Positions 18,335 through 25,459 are shown, counted from the stretch's first letter. The stretch is 33,363 nucleotides of DNA from an uncultured Clostridium sp. (GCA_937902905.1 CALELW010000145.1:1-33363), one strand, 5' to 3'. The notes: a model not told the origin generated them from the sequence alone. Translations and numbers: made by a program.

Positions 18335-19654
18335 TTATAATCTTGCAACTACGAAAATATCATAGATAGCGCGAATTGCATCTTCGAAATCTTCATTATT
18401 TACACCGATGATAATATTTAACTCACTCGAACCCTGGTCAATCATTTTTACATTGATATGCGCATGAGCAAGAGCGGAGAATAAACGACCAGCAGTACCA
18501 CGCGTACTCTTCATGCCGCGTCCTACAACAGCAATCAAAGCTAAGTCAGATTCCATATGAATGGTATCCGGTTTTGCTAAACGGTTGATGTCGGCAATGA
18601 CTTCCTGCTCTTTTTCCTGGAATTCGTCCTGATGAACAAAAATAGTCATGGTATCAATACCGGATGGCATATGCTCAAAAGAGATACCATTGTCTTCAAA
18701 AGCACTGAGGACTTTGCGTCCAAAACCGATTTCAGAGTTCATCATATCTTTTTCAATATTAACGGCTACAAAGCCTTTTTTTCCGGCAATACCGGTGATG
18801 GTATAAGCAGGAATCCGGCAGGTGCTTTCTACAATCATCGTTCCATCGTCTTCCGGACGGTTTGTGTTTCGGATGTTAATTGGAATACCGGCCTTTCGTA
18901 CCGGGAAGATTGCATCTTCGTGGAGTACGGAAGCACCCATGTAAGCAAGTTCTCGTAATTCCATATAAGTAATGGTATGAATGACTTCCGGATTTTTTAC
19001 AATACGTGGGTCGGTAACTAAGCAGCCGGAAACGTCTGTCCAGTTCTCATATAAATTCGCATTGATTGCTTTGGCAACCAAAGAACCGGTAATATCGGAA
19101 CCGCCACGGGAGAAAGTAACGACTGTACCATTTTTCATGGCACCGTAAAATCCCGGAATGACAGCGCGTTCAATTTTATCTAAATAAGTCGCAAGAAGCT
19201 CGTTGGTGGTTTCGGAATCAAAAGACCCGTCTTTGTCAAAACGAATTACATTGGCAGCATCGACAAATTCATAGCCGAGGTATTTTGCCATGATTTTTCC
19301 GTTTAAGTATTCGCCGCGGGAAGCAGCGTACATAGAACCTGCTTTTGCTACAAACTGTTTTTTAATGATTTCAAAATCCTCATCTAAAGAAAAATCGAGT
19401 TTCAAACCATTAATGATTTCGTTATAGCGGTCTTTGATTTGATTTAACTGCTTGTTGAATGCCTTGTTCTGTTCTGCCAGTTCATAGCAGTGGTACAGCA
19501 TATCCGTTACCTTCGTGTCATCGGAAAAACGTTTTCCCGGTGCGGAAGGGACTACATAACGGCGGGATTCGTCTGCACGAATAATAGCGCCAACTTTCAT
19601 AAACTGTTCTGCACTGGCAAGGGAACTTCCACCAAACTTAACTACTTTTTTCAT
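18335..19654 (-). CDS. lysC: Aspartate kinase (monofunctional, with ACT domains)
   Basis: It phosphorylates L-aspartate as the first step toward lysine, threonine, methionine and diaminopimelate. The protein starts MKKVVKFGGSSLAS, the classic KxGGSS kinase motif. FSRGGSDITGSLVAKA follows in the kinase core, and two ACT domains lie in the C-terminal part (GFVAVNIEKD and IAVVGRGMKSTRGTAG). The start at 19654 is chosen because of the GGAGAG site 8-13 nt upstream and because the family starts here; this gives 439 aa, close to the YclM/aspartokinase III type. The ACT pair implies end-product feedback, but the effector cannot be named. It is monocistronic on the - strand, convergent with fabV and divergent from the small orphan at 19790. 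A TATAAT (- strand, 19705-19710) could be its -10. Confidence 0.95.
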   Translation of the reverse strand: MKKVVKFGGSSLASAEQFMKVGAIIRADESRRYVVPSAPGKRFSDDTKVTDMLYHCYELAEQNKAFNKQLNQIKDRYNEIINGLKLDFSLDEDFEIIKKQFVAKAGSMYAASRGEYLNGKIMAKYLGYEFVDAANVIRFDKDGSFDSETTNELLATYLDKIERAVIPGFYGAMKNGTVVTFSRGGSDITGSLVAKAINANLYENWTDVSGCLVTDPRIVKNPEVIHTITYMELRELAYMGASVLHEDAIFPVRKAGIPINIRNTNRPEDDGTMIVESTCRIPAYTITGIAGKKGFVAVNIEKDMMNSEIGFGRKVLSAFEDNGISFEHMPSGIDTMTIFVHQDEFQEKEQEVIADINRLAKPDTIHMESDLALIAVVGRGMKSTRGTAGRLFSALAHAHINVKMIDQGSSELNIIIGVNNEDFEDAIRAIYDIFVVARL

Positions 19655-19751
19655 GAAACATCTCTCCATATATTTTTTTTGTGTCAAAGATTTACAGACA
19701 CACGATTATAGTAAACCATGTTTTTTGGTATTTTTCAAGAGTTTTTTGTGA

Positions 19752-19757
19752 TATAAT
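19752..19757 (+). promoter_or_regulatory. Possible -10 element for the 91-aa orphan
   Basis: A perfect TATAAT lies 32 nt before the start codon of the 19790 gene. I do not see a good -35 at normal spacing; the upstream sequence is T-rich. Confidence 0.4.
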
Positions 19758-19789
19758 AAGAAAAAGAAATTTTACAGAGGAGGATTTGT

Positions 19790-20065
19790 ATGGAAGGAAT
19801 TACGTTATATTCGATTGATTATTATAAAAAAAGTGTTTTTAAAGGCAGCTACCGGGGGATGAATTTCAGAATTTCGAAAGACGGCGATGAGGAGGAAAAG
19901 AAACTTCTTGCGACTGCGTGGAAAGGACCGTTTATACTGGAAAAGACAAAGGAGGAGCCAGTGACGATGACGTTTGATTTTTCGGATGAGGGGCTTTTAG
20001 AGGCGGATAAATGGTTGACGAAACAGCAGAAACTGTTATGTCCGGGAGCGGGAGAAGAAGTGTAA
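19790..20065 (+). CDS. Small orphan protein, 91 aa
   Basis: I do not recognise this protein. It is soluble-looking, with no signal peptide or membrane segment. An N-terminal beta-rich part (YSIDYYKKSVFKGSYRGMNF) is followed by a segment with a Trp-Lys-Gly-Pro motif (TAWKGPFILEKT). A helical C-terminal part (EADKWLTKQQKLL) follows. A GAGGAGG site 5-11 nt before the ATG and normal codon use support a real gene. It is followed, after an apparent promoter, by the G3E GTPase genes, so it is probably a separate transcription unit. The pattern looks like a small single-domain protein of a family restricted to gut Firmicutes, but that is a guess. Confidence 0.7.
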   Translation: MEGITLYSIDYYKKSVFKGSYRGMNFRISKDGDEEEKKLLATAWKGPFILEKTKEEPVTMTFDFSDEGLLEADKWLTKQQKLLCPGAGEEV

Positions 20066-20076
20066 CGAGTGACCTC

Positions 20077-20104
20077 TTGTAACTTTTTGAAAAACGAGTA
20101 TAAT
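20077..20104 (+). promoter_or_regulatory. Promoter of the G3E GTPase operon
   Basis: TTGTAA (20077-20082) and TATAAT (20099-20104) are spaced 16 nt, 44 nt before the start codon. I see no clear Zur-like dyad around it. Confidence 0.65.
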
Positions 20105-20147
20105 ACTAGTAGCAGAGAAACATAAGAATAAGGAGGTTATTATTACC

Positions 20148-21287
20148 ATGACAAAAATTGATATTTTTTCCGGTTTTCTTGGTGCCGGTAAGACAACATT
20201 GATAAAAAAATTGATAAAGGAAGCTTTTCAGGGAGAAAAACTTGTCCTGATTGAAAATGAATTTGGTGAGATTGGTATTGATGGCGGTTTTATGAAAGAT
20301 GCCGGTATTAATGTAACGGAAATGAATTCCGGATGTATTTGCTGTTCGTTAGTTGGTGATTTTGGTGCCGCATTGGAAGAGGTACTTGAGAAGTATCATC
20401 CGGACCGCATTATTATTGAGCCATCCGGTGTTGGTAAATTGTCGGATGTTATTAAGGCTGTCTCCGGTGTAATGGAGAGCCATGACGATGTGCAGATGAA
20501 TGGATATGTTACGGTGGCAGACGCAACGAAATGTAAAATGTACATGAAAAACTTTGGTGAATTTTACAACAATCAGGTTGAGAGTGCAAAGACAATTGTG
20601 TTAAGCCGGACCGGTAAAATTACGGATGAAAAGTTAGATGCTGCGTTGGCTTTGATTCGCGAGAAAAATGATAAGGCAACAATTATTACGACACCATGGG
20701 ATGAGATTGATGGAAAACAGATTCTTGGTGCGATTGAGGAGAGTAATTCGTTGGAATTAGAATTGATGGAAGAAGAGGATGTTTGTCCGGAATGTGGACA
20801 TCATCATGACCACGATCATGAACACCATCATCACCATGAGGACGGTGAGTGCGACCATCACGACCATGACCATGAACACCATCATCACCATGAGCACGGT
20901 GAATGTGATCATCACGATCATGACCATGAACATCATCATCACGAGGATGGCGAGTGCTGTTGTGGACATGACCACGACCATGAGCATGGACATCATCACC
21001 ATCATGCGGACGATGTATTTACAAGCATGGGTATCGAGAGTGCTCACAAATTCAGCGAGGAAGAATTGACCGGTATTTTGAAAAAATTGTCTGCGGAGGA
21101 TAATGGCTATGGAAACATCCTTCGTGCGAAGGGAATTGTACCGGCGACGGAAGGTGAATGGTTCCACTTTGATTTGGTTCCGGGTGAGTACGAAGTGCGC
21201 CGGGGCAGTGCAGACTATACCGGACGAATCTGTGTTATTGGAGCAGAACTGAAAGAAAGTGAAATTAAGCAATTGTTTTTAGGATAA
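20148..21287 (+). CDS. COG0523/G3E GTPase, CobW-like putative metal chaperone with His-rich loop
   Basis: A 379-aa P-loop GTPase of the G3E family. Seen directly: Walker A GFLGAGKT (residues 9-16), the switch segment ENEFGEIGID (36-45), and the COG0523 metal motif CICC (C63-C66). IIEPSGVGKL follows at about 89-98 and a degenerate base-recognition SRTG at 153. A Cys/His-rich insertion at about 213-286 starts CPEC, holds roughly 37 His residues and is built of 18-residue repeats. The C-terminal CobW_C-like domain runs from about 290 to 379 (GEWFHFDLVPG). Such proteins deliver or store Zn, Co or Ni; Firmicute members such as ZagA (YciC) act in zinc limitation. The metal here is inferred as zinc. 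The start has AAGGAGG. The next gene begins 15 nt later and is probably a functional partner. Confidence 0.93.
   Translation: MTKIDIFSGFLGAGKTTLIKKLIKEAFQGEKLVLIENEFGEIGIDGGFMKDAGINVTEMNSGCICCSLVGDFGAALEEVLEKYHPDRIIIEPSGVGKLSDVIKAVSGVMESHDDVQMNGYVTVADATKCKMYMKNFGEFYNNQVESAKTIVLSRTGKITDEKLDAALALIREKNDKATIITTPWDEIDGKQILGAIEESNSLELELMEEEDVCPECGHHHDHDHEHHHHHEDGECDHHDHDHEHHHHHEHGECDHHDHDHEHHHHEDGECCCGHDHDHEHGHHHHHADDVFTSMGIESAHKFSEEELTGILKKLSAEDNGYGNILRAKGIVPATEGEWFHFDLVPGEYEVRRGSADYTGRICVIGAELKESEIKQLFLG
20817..20957 (+). repeat. 54-bp in-frame tandem repeat coding the His-rich loop
   Basis: Units starting at 20817, 20871 and 20925 each begin CATGAACA(C/T)CATCATCA. They have a 54-bp period (18 residues), and the third is incomplete. 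They encode repeated His clusters separated by DGEC or HGEC. Copy number could vary by slippage or recombination. Confidence 0.85.
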
Positions 21288-21302
21288 GGAATGGAGGAAA
21301 CT

Positions 21303-22256
21303 ATGTTTGGAAATCGGGATATTCCGGTCTATTTATTTACCGGTTTTTTGGAAAGCGGTAAATCGACATGTTTTCAGGAAATACTGGAAGAAGGAAATTT
21401 TGAAGACGGCTTGCGGACCTTGTATCTGATGACGGAAGAGGGAGAAAAAGAAGTCGATGAAATGTTGCTTCGCCATAATAAAGTGGACACGGTTTTGATT
21501 GAAGACGAGGAAGATTTGACAGAAGATAAGTGCAAGGAGCTTGTGAAACAATATAAGCCGGCACGAATTGTTATTGAAGTAAACGGTATGTGGGATTTGG
21601 TTAAGTTAATCAATGAAACCATTCCGGAAAATTGGATTGTTGTGCAGACATTTACAACCGTCAATGCGGAAACATTTTCCGTTTATATCAATAATATGAA
21701 ATCGTTGATTATGTCACATTTTCAGCAGTCGGATTTAGTTATTTTTAACCGTTGTTCATCCGATATGGATAAGGCATCCATGCGTCGAAATGTCAAAGCA
21801 ATCAACCGCCGTGCTCAGGTTTTATTTGAATCAGAGGATGGCTCGGTTGAGAGTAATATTGAAGAAGAATTACCGTTTGATGTCACCGCAAAAGAAATTG
21901 TCTTAGAAGATGATGATTTTGGACTGTGGTATCTGGATGTCAGTGAGCATCCGGAAAAATACGAGGGAAAAACGATTGTATTTAAGGGACAGGTATACAG
22001 AAATAGAACCTTCCCGAAAGATGCTTTTGTACCATCCCGTGCAGCCATGACCTGCTGTGCGGATGACATTGCAAAAATCGGATTCATCTGCCATTATCCG
22101 GAGGCTGATAAATTTGCAACCAACGACTGGGTTATGGTAACGGTAAAAGTAAAACCGGAATTTAGTCGTAAACAACAAGCATTAGTGCCAATGCTTTGGG
22201 CTGATAAAGTCGAAAAAACCACTCCCCCACAAGAGGAAGTTGTATACTTTAGTTAG
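21303..22256 (+). CDS. G3E-like GTPase domain fused to a DUF1980 (YcgQ C-terminal)-like domain
   Basis: ATG 21303 is preferred to 21291 because GGAGG lies between them; this gives 317 aa. The N-terminal half resembles a G3E GTPase: Walker A GFLESGKS (14-21), IVIEVNGMWDL in place of IIEPSGVGKL (about 89-99), and SDLVIFNRCSSD near 143-154 as a degenerate base-recognition loop. The CxCC metal motif of COG0523 proteins is absent. The C-terminal part (about 205-310) reads like DUF1980 of the TIGR03943/YcgQ proteins: EKYEGKTIVFKGQVY, FVPSRAAMTCCADD (C251-C252) and GFICHYPE (C263). YcgQ-like proteins normally pair with a membrane permease. It is co-transcribed with the His-rich G3E paralogue upstream. 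The GTPase may be impaired or have altered nucleotide use. The role is inferred as metal trafficking; the fold calls are by motif only. Confidence 0.8.
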   Translation: MFGNRDIPVYLFTGFLESGKSTCFQEILEEGNFEDGLRTLYLMTEEGEKEVDEMLLRHNKVDTVLIEDEEDLTEDKCKELVKQYKPARIVIEVNGMWDLVKLINETIPENWIVVQTFTTVNAETFSVYINNMKSLIMSHFQQSDLVIFNRCSSDMDKASMRRNVKAINRRAQVLFESEDGSVESNIEEELPFDVTAKEIVLEDDDFGLWYLDVSEHPEKYEGKTIVFKGQVYRNRTFPKDAFVPSRAAMTCCADDIAKIGFICHYPEADKFATNDWVMVTVKVKPEFSRKQQALVPMLWADKVEKTTPPQEEVVYFS

Positions 22257-22269
22257 CTACAAGCCACGC

Positions 22270-22333
22270 ACAAAAAGAGATGCGCTATGGCATGCAAGCT
22301 CGCTTGCAAATGCCATGGCGCATCTCTTTTTGT
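22270..22333. repeat. Near-perfect 64-nt hairpin (possible terminator or repeat-element end)
   Basis: The left arm starts ACAAAAAGAGATGCGC (22270) and the right arm ends GCGCATCTCTTTTTGT (22333). Inner ATGGCA/TGCCAT and TGCAAG/CTTGCA segments continue the pairing to a CTCG loop at 22299-22302. The total stem is 29 bp, with one G-U pair and a 2-nt bulge (AA, 22309-22310). It lies 14 nt after the G3E-DUF1980 stop. The T5 in the right arm and A5 in the left arm could support bidirectional termination, but the length is unusual for a simple terminator. Confidence 0.85.
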
Positions 22334-22335
22334 AT

Positions 22336-22412
22336 GAGGCGACAGCCTCTATGAGCGGAGCCGGAGGCGGAGCGAATAGCGTGGGGTATTTTGCGGAGCG
22401 AATAGCGTGGGG
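22336..22412 (+). repeat. GC-rich direct-repeat block after the hairpin
   Basis: A small GAGGC/GCCTC hairpin (22336-22349) is followed by a 20-bp perfect direct repeat, GCGGAGCGAATAGCGTGGGG. Its copies lie at 22367-22386 and 22393-22412 (26-bp period), with a related GAGCGGAGCCGGAGGCGGAG segment between. The block is much richer in G and C than the flanks. Composition and repetition suggest a dispersed repeat element or structured RNA rather than coding DNA. Confidence 0.75.
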
Positions 22413-22740
22413 CTTCGGCGGCTGCAAACAACGTTTTTTCATCATTTTTACCATTAGCGTTGCACTTTTTGGGTGTTTTACGATTTTACCGAGCTTTTTT
22501 GTGACGAATTACACCCAATTAGCAACCTTTTTGATTGGATTTTTGCGAAAGGGTTGTTTTTGAAAGATAAAGTTTTTGAGCCAATGCAACGTTTTTGGTT
22601 TTTGAGTAAAGTTAGCGTTGCATAAGGCAAGCTATTACAAATTTTATAGATGTTTTACAAACGTTGTGCTATACTACTAATAGACAGAAGGCAAGAAGAA
22701 ATATTTATACATTATGTAATAGTCTTTTGGAGGTGAGTTT
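22413..22740. other. Non-coding T-rich region with several inverted repeats
   Basis: This completes the 484-nt gap before the MNT gene. TTAGCGTTGCA occurs at 22454-22464 and again at 22612-22622. ATGCAACG (22584-22591) pairs with CGTTGCAT (22616-22623). TTGGGTGT (22469-22476) pairs with ACACCCAA (22511-22518). TATACT at 22670-22675 may be the -10 for the MNT/HEPN genes, but a convincing -35 is not seen. No credible coding frame is present. Confidence 0.5.
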
Positions 22741-23079
22741 ATGCCAGACATGATTCATAATATTGTATACCAATTTGCAAAGCAGCTTAGAGAGATTTAC
22801 GGAGATGAATTGAAAAAAGTTGTTGTGTATGGTTCTTATGCAAGAGGGGATTATCAGAAAAATTCAGATGTTGATATTATGATATTGGTGGACGCGGATG
22901 ATTATGAAATAAAAAAAAGATTTAATTTGGTTTGTGATCTGGCATTTGATTACGAATTAGAATATGGAGTTGTCATATCACCGTTAGTTAAGAATGAGGA
23001 ACATTTCAAAAAATGGTCGGAAACGTTACCGTTTTATCGGAATGTAAAGCAGGAGGGGGTGACTGTAGATGCAATATGA
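22741..23079 (+). CDS. Minimal nucleotidyltransferase (MNT) domain protein
   Basis: A 112-aa member of the pol-beta-like minimal nucleotidyltransferases. The motif GSYARGDYQKNSDVDIMIL (from residue 31) gives GSxARG and the catalytic SDxD (D43, D45). It is a single domain. It overlaps the HEPN gene by 11 nt, the classic MNT/HEPN two-gene arrangement. In characterised type VII toxin-antitoxin pairs the MNT protein inactivates the HEPN toxin by AMPylation. Whether this pair is such a system is inference. A GGAGGTGAG site precedes the ATG. Confidence 0.92.
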   Translation: MPDMIHNIVYQFAKQLREIYGDELKKVVVYGSYARGDYQKNSDVDIMILVDADDYEIKKRFNLVCDLAFDYELEYGVVISPLVKNEEHFKKWSETLPFYRNVKQEGVTVDAI

Positions 23080-23476
23080 AGAGGGGGCAGTTGAATTAAG
23101 CAAGTATCGTTTAGAGACTGCTGAAAGCACATATCGAATGGCAGAACTCTGTTATGAAAATGGAGGTTATCGAGATGCGGTTAATCGCTCTTATTATGCT
23201 ACTTTTTACGCATTGCGTGCAGTATTGGCGTTAGAAGGTACGGATTTTAAACAGCATAAAGATGTAGTGGCGTATTTTAATCAGCACTATGTTGCTGCAA
23301 ATAAATTTGCAAGGGAAATAGGAAAAAGAATTGGTCGGTTAAAAACAATGCGTGAGGATTGTGATTATGATGATTTTTATGTGATAGAGAGGGATGAAGT
23401 TCTTGAACAGTTGAGGACCGCTGATATGGTCATTAATGCGGTTAAACAGTACTTGAACAAACAAGAAGAACTTTAA
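23069..23476 (+). CDS. HEPN domain protein (PF05168/UPF0332-like), partner of MNT
   Basis: A 135-aa all-helical protein of the HEPN class. The N-terminal signature GGYRDAVNRSYYATFYALRA (about 32-51) matches the PF05168-type HEPN consensus. The KQHKDVVAYFNQHYV segment and the later REDCDYDDF segment (R95) correspond to the KH...F and RxxADY positions of UPF0332 members. The RNase-type Rx4-6H motif of toxic HEPNs is not visible, so it may be non-nucleolytic or use a different site. The start overlaps the MNT stop region and has a strong GGAGGGGGTGA site within MNT, so the two are translationally coupled. Defence or toxin-antitoxin function is possible but unproven. Confidence 0.87.
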   Translation: MQYEEGAVELSKYRLETAESTYRMAELCYENGGYRDAVNRSYYATFYALRAVLALEGTDFKQHKDVVAYFNQHYVAANKFAREIGKRIGRLKTMREDCDYDDFYVIERDEVLEQLRTADMVINAVKQYLNKQEEL

Positions 23477-23504
23477 TCAATATTGAAAGTACAAGGAGCA
23501 CACT

Positions 23505-24023
23505 ATGAAGATACTTAGCAAACAAAGAAACAGCCGAATGTGCATGATTTGCGGGCTGGATAATGAATACGGCGTGAATGCACCATTTTACAACATGGAA
23601 GATGGCAGTGTGATGACGGTGTTTCGCTACAAAGAACAGCACCAGAGTTATCCGGGACGTGTGCATGGTGGCATGATTACGGCGATGCTTGATGAGATGG
23701 GACTTCGTTCTTTGTGGGCGAAGGAATTGTCGGAGGAAACGTTTGGTGTGACGATATCGTTGGATACCAAATACCGCAAACCGGTTCCCTATGAGACAGA
23801 ATTGATTGGGCGGGGCATAGTCGTAAAAAATACGAGCCATTTTATTATTACAGATTCCTATATTATGGATAAAGCCGGGGAAGTTCTTGCGAATGGAAGA
23901 ATTAAATACATAAAAATGGACACACAGAAGATTCAAGAGGGCGTAGAAGTGCATGAAGAAATGCCGTATCTTGTAGAGGATGGCAGGACAGAAATCGAGG
24001 GGCCATTCTTTGACAATCTGTAG
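23505..24023 (+). CDS. Hotdog-fold thioesterase (PaaI-like)
   Basis: A 172-aa protein of the PaaI/acyl-CoA thioesterase hotdog superfamily. It opens with a Cys-rich CMICGLDNEYGV segment, a common lead-in for this subgroup. The hotdog core contains RVHGGMITAMLDEMG, where the HGG and the Asp/Glu in the following helix correspond to the usual catalytic region. It continues with VTISLDTKYRKPVPYETEL, the typical strand pair. The substrate is probably an acyl- or aryl-CoA but is not determinable. It follows the MNT/HEPN genes by 28 nt with an AAGGAG site. The promoter of the next gene lies across its 3' end. Confidence 0.88.
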   Translation: MKILSKQRNSRMCMICGLDNEYGVNAPFYNMEDGSVMTVFRYKEQHQSYPGRVHGGMITAMLDEMGLRSLWAKELSEETFGVTISLDTKYRKPVPYETELIGRGIVVKNTSHFIITDSYIMDKAGEVLANGRIKYIKMDTQKIQEGVEVHEEMPYLVEDGRTEIEGPFFDNL

Positions 24024-24038
24024 CCACTATGCTATAGT
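24010..24038 (+). promoter_or_regulatory. Consensus promoter for isocitrate dehydrogenase
   Basis: A perfect -35 TTGACA (24010-24015) and TATAGT (24033-24038) are spaced 17 nt. The -35 lies in the last codons of the thioesterase gene and the -10 is 59 nt before the icd start. Confidence 0.8.
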
Positions 24039-24096
24039 AAAAGGCGACAATAATTTATGGAAAGCGTCCATGTGAACGTTTTGGTTAGGAGGAAAA

Positions 24097-25305
24097 ATGA
24101 GTAAGATTCAGATGAAAACCCCACTTGTAGAGATGGACGGGGATGAAATGACCAGAATCCTTTGGCAGATGATTAAAGACGAGTTGTTGCTGCCATATGT
24201 TGATTTAAAGACAGAGTATTATGACCTTGGTCTGGAGTACCGCAATAAAACCAATGACCAGGTGACAGTGGATTCCGCAGAGGCAACAAAGAAATATGGT
24301 GTAGCGGTAAAATGTGCTACGATTACACCGAATGCTGCCCGTATGGATGAATATGATTTGAAAGAAATGTGGAAATCGCCAAACGGCACAATTCGTGCAA
24401 TTTTAGATGGTACGGTATTTCGTGCGCCAATCCTTGTTAAGGGAATCGTTCCTTATGTAAAGAATTGGACAAAACCGATTACGATTGCTCGTCATGCGTA
24501 TGGTGATGTTTATAAAAATACAGAAATCAAAGTTTCTGGTAAAGGAACAGCAGAACTTGTATTTACAGCTGAGGATGGAACACAGACAAAAGAAGTAATT
24601 CACAACTTTGATGGTCCGGGAATCATTCAGGGAATTCACAATACAGAAAAATCCATTTCCAGTTTTGCACGCGCATGCTTTAGTTATGCAGTGGACACCA
24701 AACAGGATTTGTGGTTCTCTACCAAAGATACCATTTCCAAAAAATACGACCATACATTTAAGGACATTTTTCAGGAAATTTATGATACGGAATATAAAGA
24801 AAAATTCGAGAAACTTGGCATTGAGTATTTCTACACGCTTATTGATGATGCAGTTGCCCGCGTAATTCGTTCGGAAGGCGGATTTATCTGGGCTTGTAAA
24901 AACTATGACGGAGATGTAATGTCTGATATGGTAGCTACGGCATATGGCGATTTGTCCATGATGACATCCGTTTTAGTATCACCAAGCGGTGTTTATGAAT
25001 ATGAGGCTGCACACGGAACGGTACAGCGTCATTATTATAAACATTTGAAAGGCGAAGAGACTTCGACCAATTCCATCGCAACTATTTTTGCGTGGACAGG
25101 CGCACTCAGAAAGCGCGGCGAGTTGGATGAGATTCCGGAATTGATGGATTTTGCAGATAAACTGGAGAGAGCCTGCATTAAGACTGTGGAAGATGGAAAA
25201 ATGACAAAGAGTCTTTCTCTCATTTCCACATGTGAAAATCCGGTAATTTTGAACAGCCTTGAATTTATTCAGGCAATTCGTGAGACACTGGATTCTTTGA
25301 TGTAA
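24097..25305 (+). CDS. icd: NADP-dependent isocitrate dehydrogenase (homodimeric, type II)
   Basis: It oxidatively decarboxylates isocitrate to 2-oxoglutarate, giving NADPH and a precursor for glutamate. The 402-aa protein is of the eukaryote-like homodimeric subfamily, not the E. coli Icd type. Recognisable segments are KTPLVEMDGDEMTRILW at the N-terminus, CATITPNAARMDEY, SPNGTIRAILDGTVFR (substrate Ser/Asn/Arg), ITIARHAYGDVYKN, the metal-binding NYDGDVMSD, and EAAHGTVQRHY for NADP. No other TCA-cycle gene is adjacent, consistent with a partial cycle used for biosynthesis. It has its own strong promoter and a downstream terminator. The start has AGGAGG. Confidence 0.97.
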   Translation: MSKIQMKTPLVEMDGDEMTRILWQMIKDELLLPYVDLKTEYYDLGLEYRNKTNDQVTVDSAEATKKYGVAVKCATITPNAARMDEYDLKEMWKSPNGTIRAILDGTVFRAPILVKGIVPYVKNWTKPITIARHAYGDVYKNTEIKVSGKGTAELVFTAEDGTQTKEVIHNFDGPGIIQGIHNTEKSISSFARACFSYAVDTKQDLWFSTKDTISKKYDHTFKDIFQEIYDTEYKEKFEKLGIEYFYTLIDDAVARVIRSEGGFIWACKNYDGDVMSDMVATAYGDLSMMTSVLVSPSGVYEYEAAHGTVQRHYYKHLKGEETSTNSIATIFAWTGALRKRGELDEIPELMDFADKLERACIKTVEDGKMTKSLSLISTCENPVILNSLEFIQAIRETLDSLM

Positions 25306-25319
25306 CATATTAAAAAACA

Positions 25320-25375
25320 GACCACTGTGATATTGTGAACGTGCAGATATTGCAGTGGTCATATTTTTATTATAG
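25320..25375 (+). terminator. Terminator after icd
   Basis: GACCACTG (25320-25327) pairs perfectly with CAGTGGTC (25353-25360), followed by ATATTTTTATTATA. The loop is 25 nt and may pair further internally. Confidence 0.75.
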
Positions 25376-25459
25376 AGTATTCACAGGCAGGACACAAAAT
25401 ATAAGTAAAATAATGGAAAACGTGGGAAACATTATGAAAAAAAGAATGGAGGTTTGTGT

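Noticed and set aside
20817..20957. CRISPR-like array
   Set aside because: The repeats are in frame, have no unique spacers and encode the His-rich loop of the GTPase.
20757..21272. 171-codon - strand frame opposite the His-rich GTPase
   Set aside because: It arises from the antisense of His codons (giving Met/Val runs); no RBS, no family resemblance.
22240..22563. 107-codon + strand frame across the hairpin and direct repeats
   Set aside because: It overlaps the end of the G3E-DUF1980 gene, has no RBS, and its sequence is the translation of inverted and direct repeats with a hydrophobic T-rich tail. It is better explained as non-coding repeat DNA.
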